Shown piece by piece: positions 7,383-9,602 of a DNA stretch of 9,602 nucleotides (its first letter is position 1; each line of letters opens with the position of its first letter). A program made the position numbers and the translations under genes. The notes beneath the pieces were generated by a model, which worked only from the letters and a program-made list of their open reading frames with translations, ran no database searches and was not told the DNA's origin. Source of the DNA: Planctomycetia bacterium (GTDB lineage Bacteria; Planctomycetota; Planctomycetia; Gemmatales; Gemmataceae); the NCBI GenBank assembly GCA_025356615.1, contig JANXSH010000144.1:1-9602 (forward strand), written 5' to 3'.

Positions 7383-7452
7383 AGCGTTCTATCCGCCGTG
7401 CTGTTTCACAGGGGCGACGGTTTCTTGCACTTGGCACGACGGATAGAACGCT
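7383..7452. repeat. 19-bp imperfect inverted repeat upstream of the DUF1569 gene
   Basis: AGCGTTCTATCCGCCGTGC (7383-7401) and GCACGACGGATAGAACGCT (7434-7452) pair over 19 bases with one mismatch, around a 32-base loop. It ends 20 bp before the ATG at 7473. The flanks are GTCCAAC (7376-7382) on the left and GTTGAAA (7457-7463) on the right. The left flank fits the integron attC R'' consensus RYYYAAC; the right flank misses GTTRRRY by one base. It may be a regulatory hairpin, an operator, or a degenerate attC-like site. Confidence 0.6.
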
Positions 7453-7472
7453 CTTCGTTGAAAGGCCGGCGT

Positions 7473-7979
7473 ATGGAACCCGTTCGAGGCATCGATACGG
7501 CGCGCGTCAAGGGCCGGAGATCCCTCCACTTCGCATGCCAGAGTGACATCCTGCGGGATGTCGAGTCCGTGGCCGCCGGCCCGTTCCGCTGTCTGGGCAA
7601 CTGGTCGCTGGCCCAGATCTGCCGGCACCTGGCCCTGGCCATGGACTGGTCCCTCGGCCTGGAGCCGGACCGGACGGCTTTCCCGCTGTGGTTGCGCGTC
7701 GTCGGCCGGCTGTTCAACCGGCTCGTCGTCTGGTACGGGGTGGGGCTGCAACCCGGCTACCGCCTGGGCTCAGCCGAGCGGTTCCTCGAGCCGGCACCCG
7801 GCAGCACCGAAGAAGGGCTCCGGGATCTAGCGGCGGCCATCCGGCGTCTCGCCGAAGTGACCGTGCGGAGGCCCCGCCACCCCGTCTGGGGGAAGTTCTC
7901 CCGCTCCGACTGGGACCAGTACCATTGCCGCCACGCGGAGATGCACCTGAGCTTCATCGTCCCACTTCCCCAGGCCTGA
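7473..7979 (+). CDS. DUF1569 family protein (DinB-like fold)
   Basis: 168 residues from the ATG at 7473, which follows an AAAGG site 8 bases upstream. The frame is open earlier to 7398, but that extension crosses the inverted repeat. Features of DUF1569/DinB four-helix proteins: an N-terminal helix with GNWSLAQICRHLALAMDW, giving His52, and a C-terminal motif HPVWGKFSRSDWDQYHCRHAEMHL with His154 and His158. These three histidines match the metal-binding triad seen in DinB-fold proteins. The C-terminal GKFSR.DW...H.RHAEMHL block is the clearest family mark. Members are mostly of unknown function; thiol-dependent transferase activity is known for some DinB-fold relatives, but I cannot assign it here. 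It lies 13 bp before the cytochrome b5-like start, suggesting cotranscription. Confidence 0.85.
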   Translation: MEPVRGIDTARVKGRRSLHFACQSDILRDVESVAAGPFRCLGNWSLAQICRHLALAMDWSLGLEPDRTAFPLWLRVVGRLFNRLVVWYGVGLQPGYRLGSAERFLEPAPGSTEEGLRDLAAAIRRLAEVTVRRPRHPVWGKFSRSDWDQYHCRHAEMHLSFIVPLPQA

Positions 7980-7992
7980 TTTGGGATCCTCT

Positions 7993-8553
7993 ATGATCTC
8001 GCTCAACCACACGACTGCCTCATCCGACACCCCACCCGCCCAACAGCCGGGCGGGCGGCTCCTGATCGTCATTCACGGCGAACTCTACGACCTCACCGAC
8101 TTCGTCGCTCGCCACCCAGGTGGGACTCTGCCCCTCCTGCTCGCCAACGGCATGGACGCGACCGATCTCTTCGAGATGTACCACCCACGGATCGCCTGGA
8201 GCCGGCGTACAATATCGAGGTCGAGAACAGCCCTGACCCCGAGACGGCGAAAGCGGGTTGTTTGTGCCGAACCCGTCTCAGGATCCGATTCTAGCGCCTT
8301 CGGGAGCGACGGATTGCCATCCAGTACTCGAGATGGCGACAGCCACCGAGTTCGAGATGGTGAATCCGTCGAAGCAAAGCAACTTCATCATTGGGGAACT
8401 CGTGAGTGGCGGGCAGTTATCGTTCATCGTCGAGAATCTACCCAAGACCAATCCGCGAACCGGATGTCCGGGACAATGGATGTTCCAGCAGATGATGACG
8501 CATTTTGGCCCGAATGTCACAGCCATCCAGGGGAATTGGGTTGGTGCGTCTAG
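7993..8553 (+). CDS. Truncated cytochrome b5-like haem-binding protein (chimeric 3' part)
   Basis: The frame starts at ATG 7993 and stays open to 8553. Only the first 66 or so residues look native. They contain a cytochrome b5 core: LLIVIHGELYDLTDFVARHPGG with the axial ligand His41 in HPGG, then DATDLFEMYHP with His64 as the second ligand, 23 residues later, the usual spacing. The remaining helices of the b5 fold (about 20 residues after the second His) are missing. From about 8187 the frame reads Arg/Ser-rich sequence such as SRRTISRSR, which is the wrong frame of the toxin module beginning near 8196. So this was probably a free b5 domain or the start of a b5-desaturase fusion, broken by recombination. 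Haem binding by the stub is doubtful. The ribosome site is weak. Confidence 0.6.
   Translation: MISLNHTTASSDTPPAQQPGGRLLIVIHGELYDLTDFVARHPGGTLPLLLANGMDATDLFEMYHPRIAWSRRTISRSRTALTPRRRKRVVCAEPVSGSDSSAFGSDGLPSSTRDGDSHRVRDGESVEAKQLHHWGTREWRAVIVHRRESTQDQSANRMSGTMDVPADDDAFWPECHSHPGELGWCV
8196..8281 (+). pseudogene. Degraded Hint-domain C-terminal remnant
   Basis: Two frames together spell the end of a polymorphic-toxin Hint domain. One frame reads LEPAYNIEVEN from 8196, matching the common VYNIEVE strand. After a frameshift near 8235-8245 the frame of the downstream gene reads GESGLFVPNPS (8246-8278), matching the usual G-E-x-GLLVHNAS end of Hint domains. Sequence between them, normally about DHxYRV, has been lost or scrambled. 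The His-Asn pair that normally ends the self-cleaving Hint domain is Pro-Asn here. The motif assignment comes from recall of Rhs/WapA-type proteins, not from a search. Confidence 0.6.
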
Positions 8554-8737
8554 CGACAATCTGAGCGCAATCAACCGGCTGACGGCTGGCACTGCCATGA
8601 CCATCGAGGAAGCGTCGAAGCAGACGTGGACCGGAATGCGTGGCAAGGATTACGGTTACACCCAAGTTCGAGTCGTAGGTACACCTGCTGGCACACCAGG
8701 GGATTTCACGAGCGCCCATGTCCTATTCACGAAGTAG
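8258..8737 (+). CDS. Orphan C-terminal toxin-like domain of a polymorphic toxin
   Basis: An open frame with a possible TTG start at 8258 or an internal ATG at 8333; neither has a convincing ribosome site, as expected for a displaced C-terminal tip. It begins with the last residues of a Hint domain and continues into a compact domain of about 115 residues (FIIGELVSGGQLSFIVEN near 43-60, MFQQMMTHFG near 75-84, QGNWVGASSDNLSAINRL near 91-108, IEEASKQTWTGMRGKDYGY near 117-134, GTPGDFTSAHVLF near 145-157). The pattern of an AINRL helix, an EEA.KQTW.G....YGY segment and a closing GTPG.FT...V.F strand resembles C-terminal domains I associate with Rhs-like proteins. The biochemical activity is unknown. 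A small gene lies 9 bp downstream, the usual place for an immunity gene. Confidence 0.65.
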   Translation: MFVPNPSQDPILAPSGATDCHPVLEMATATEFEMVNPSKQSNFIIGELVSGGQLSFIVENLPKTNPRTGCPGQWMFQQMMTHFGPNVTAIQGNWVGASSDNLSAINRLTAGTAMTIEEASKQTWTGMRGKDYGYTQVRVVGTPAGTPGDFTSAHVLFTK

Positions 8738-8746
8738 AGGTGGTTC

Positions 8747-9049
8747 ATGTCGAACGATCTGGAACAACTCGACCAGGCCATCATCGGCACTCTGCGCGGC
8801 ATGGCTCGTCGGAGTCGATCCCCCTCCGAGATGTTCCGAGAGCTGAAGCGGCGGCTAGGAATGGAAATACACGTTCTCACACTTCTGAGCTACTTCAGGC
8901 ACGCATTCTACCTAACGCTGGCGGAGGCCAAGCCGATCGCTGCCTTCTCTCGAAACGAGGAACGAGAAATCGAAGACGAACCCCTGTTCGATGAACTACT
9001 CTTTTCGGCAATTCTGGGGCACCGCTCGGACTGGGAAGGTTGCGGATAA
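8747..9049 (+). CDS. Small hypothetical protein, probable immunity protein for the upstream toxin domain
   Basis: 100 residues, soluble and highly charged, mostly helical by appearance. Met1 at 8747 follows a GAGG site that overlaps the end of the toxin stop codon, so the two are translated from one message. Visible segments: an N-terminal amphipathic helix (LEQLDQAIIGTLRGM), a basic stretch RELKRRLGMEIHVLTLLSYFRHAFYLTLAEAKPIAAF (31-67) and an acidic tail REIEDEPLFDELL (73-85). There is no signal peptide, membrane helix or known motif. The immunity role is inferred only from size, cytoplasmic character, spacing and the toxin-like neighbour. A regulatory protein is another possibility. Confidence 0.7.
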   Translation: MSNDLEQLDQAIIGTLRGMARRSRSPSEMFRELKRRLGMEIHVLTLLSYFRHAFYLTLAEAKPIAAFSRNEEREIEDEPLFDELLFSAILGHRSDWEGCG

Positions 9050-9062
9050 TGCCGACGGTCCT

Positions 9063-9313
9063 GAGCGGCAGGGGTTCGGGTGCGGTCTTCACGACGTGTT
9101 CGAGGAAGTGGGTCACTTCTGGGAGGCCGAGCGTGGACGGATGCGGCTTGTTGTGAAAGAGAATGAAAGCGCGTGCCCTCGAGACGAGGAGTTCGGCAGT
9201 TGGTTGAGAATCACCGCAGGCGATTGCAGCCAGCCGGAGCCGTTCCAGGAGAGGTGATGCCTTGGGACTCGTCGGACTGGAGCAGAAGGAACGTTGACGG
9301 GAAGAGCGTTCAT
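9063..9313 (-). pseudogene. Frameshifted, truncated tyrosine recombinase (integron-integrase-like) N-terminus
   Basis: On the minus strand ATG 9313 begins MNALPVNVPSAPVRRV, preceded by a strong AGGAGG site. Near 9262-9268 the frame changes by one base, and a second frame continues SPKASPLLERLRLAAIA (9219-9269) and then RARAFILFHNKPHPSTLGL (about 9126-9182), EVTHFLEHV and KTAPEPLPL, ending near 9063. The block LLERLRLA..CGDSQPT.ELLVS.ARAFILFHNK.HPSTLG..EVTHFLEH is the core-binding (SAM-like) domain of phage or integron integrases, compare the family pattern WIRRFILFHGKRHP. The catalytic domain is absent, and the sequence becomes unrelated at the end of the immunity gene. This is a dead recombinase remnant. 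Confidence 0.75.
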
Positions 9314-9325
9314 GGAGGATCCTCC
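9314..9325. promoter_or_regulatory. Palindrome over the ribosome site of the recombinase remnant
   Basis: GGAGGATCCTCC is a perfect 12-bp palindrome directly before the minus-strand ATG at 9313 and contains its AGGAGG ribosome site. Pairing would hide the site, which could limit translation, or it may be incidental. Confidence 0.35.
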
Positions 9326-9432
9326 TGATGGGGAGGATACGAACGGCGGAGTGATGAATGTGCAGGTGTGGGCGGGTGCAAGAAACAATTGAGAAGGTAA
9401 TTGACAAGTCGAGCGGTGAGTGATGCAATAGC

Positions 9433-9463
9433 TGATATGCTGCTGGCGCGACCGTGATATGCT
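9433..9463. repeat. 9-bp direct repeat before the IS end
   Basis: TGATATGCT occurs at 9433-9441 and 9455-9463, with a 22-bp period (about two helical turns). It lies just outside the inferred IS left end. It could be an operator pair or a chance repeat. Confidence 0.35.
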
Positions 9464-9485
9464 ATAGTGGACCCCGATAACTGGA

Positions 9486-9508
9486 CCACTCGATAAGCTA
9501 TCGAGTGG
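9486..9508. promoter_or_regulatory. Perfect hairpin upstream of the transposase gene
   Basis: CCACTCGATA and TATCGAGTGG form a 10-bp perfect stem around AGC, 19 bp before the ATG. Such leader hairpins in insertion sequences often block translation of readthrough transcripts; that role is inferred here. Confidence 0.6.
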
Positions 9509-9527
9509 CCCAAGAAAGGGGAACGAA

Positions 9528-9602
9528 ATGGGACGACAGCGGAAGAACTACTCGGCGGCGTTCAAGGCTCAGGTCGCGCTGGCTGCGATCCGAGGTGACT
9601 GC
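9528..9602 (+). CDS. IS3-family transposase OrfA, N-terminal part
   Basis: 25 codons are visible before the window edge. MGRQRKNYSAAFKAQVALAAI is the start of the IS3/IS911 OrfA helix-turn-helix protein (family pattern RKxYSxEFKxxVALAAIRG), which binds the IS ends and is normally joined to OrfB by programmed frameshifting. The ATG has an AAAGGGGA ribosome site 6-7 bases upstream. Completeness cannot be judged. Confidence 0.88.
   Translation, partial: MGRQRKNYSAAFKAQVALAAIRGDC

Larger units (their letters stand above)
6748..7472. other. Gene-free stretch of about 725 bp
   Basis: No open frame here has a recognisable domain, a good ribosome site and plausible composition together. Open frames on the minus strand (6775-7437 and 6924-7367) translate to Pro/Ser/Arg/Cys-rich low-complexity sequence, as expected from a GC-rich purine-biased spacer. 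What can be seen is a permease N-terminus remnant (6778-6840), a 90-bp inverted repeat (6896-6985), a purine-rich plus strand (about 7110-7280), and a second inverted repeat (7383-7452) next to the following gene. Confidence 0.6.
9468..9602 (+). mobile_element. Left end of an IS3-family insertion sequence, cut by the window edge
   Basis: The element appears to start at TGGACCCCGATAACTGGACC (9468-9487), which begins with the TG expected of IS3-family ends and repeats TGGACC at a 14-bp interval. A hairpin follows, then the orfA start at 9528. The boundary is estimated from the sequence; the right end lies outside the window, so the terminal repeat cannot be confirmed. Confidence 0.65.

Noticed and set aside
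7305..7385. tRNA-like stretch with GGTTCAGTCC
   Set aside because: The T-arm-like motif lacks a pairing stem, and no acceptor or anticodon arm can be built.
6924..7437. Minus-strand open frames giving Pro/Ser/Cys-rich proteins
   Set aside because: Low-complexity translation across an inverted repeat and a purine-rich tract, with no ribosome site and no recognisable fold. Resemblance to the Cys-rich gene is only compositional.
8991..9257. Plus-strand ORF overlapping the end of the immunity gene
   Set aside because: It is the complement of the recombinase remnant, whose minus-strand translation matches a known domain.

Overview
The window is GC-rich and reads like a planctomycete genome, most likely of the Gemmataceae type. 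This rests on general character: high GC with strong third-position bias, separately encoded MacB-like ABC parts, a DUF1569 protein and secreted Cys-rich small proteins. No marker gene fixes the taxon.

Left part (1-6747, all on the minus strand, transcribed right to left). A compact metal/efflux cluster runs as follows: a Cys-rich exported small protein (6250-6747), an FtsX-type ABC permease (4952-6121), an OB-fold-like lipoprotein (4382-4915), an ABC ATPase (3618-4334), a second FtsX-type permease (2476-3621), a Zn/Cd/Pb-type P1B ATPase (312-2456), and a secreted heavy-metal-associated (HMA) domain protein that runs off the left edge (1-243). From 6121 to 312 the genes are separated by 0-50 bp or overlap by 4 bp, so they look like one operon. 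The P1B ATPase would pump soft divalent metal out of the cytoplasm. The ABC module (one ATPase, two different permeases, one lipoprotein) would act in the periplasm or envelope on an unknown substrate. The secreted HMA protein would bind metal there.

Middle (6748-7472, about 725 bp). I see no convincing gene. The stretch holds a short remnant of another ABC-permease N-terminus, a 90-bp inverted repeat with GC-rich 19-bp outer arms, a purine-rich tract, and a second 19-bp imperfect inverted repeat just before the next gene.

Right part (7473-9602, plus strand unless noted). This is an accessory, recombined region, visibly less GC-rich after about 8260. It carries a DUF1569/DinB-fold protein, then a cytochrome b5-like domain that is cut off after its second haem-ligand His. 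That gene runs into a degraded Hint-domain tail joined to what looks like a polymorphic-toxin C-terminal domain, with a small probable immunity gene 9 bp downstream. Directly after this, on the opposite strand, lies a frameshifted and truncated tyrosine recombinase (integron-integrase-like) N-terminus. The window ends inside the left end of an IS3-family insertion sequence.

The most interesting content is the orphan toxin-immunity cassette, fused onto a broken cytochrome b5 gene and flanked by recombinase debris and an IS. Second is the combined P1B-ATPase plus split MacB-like ABC efflux operon.
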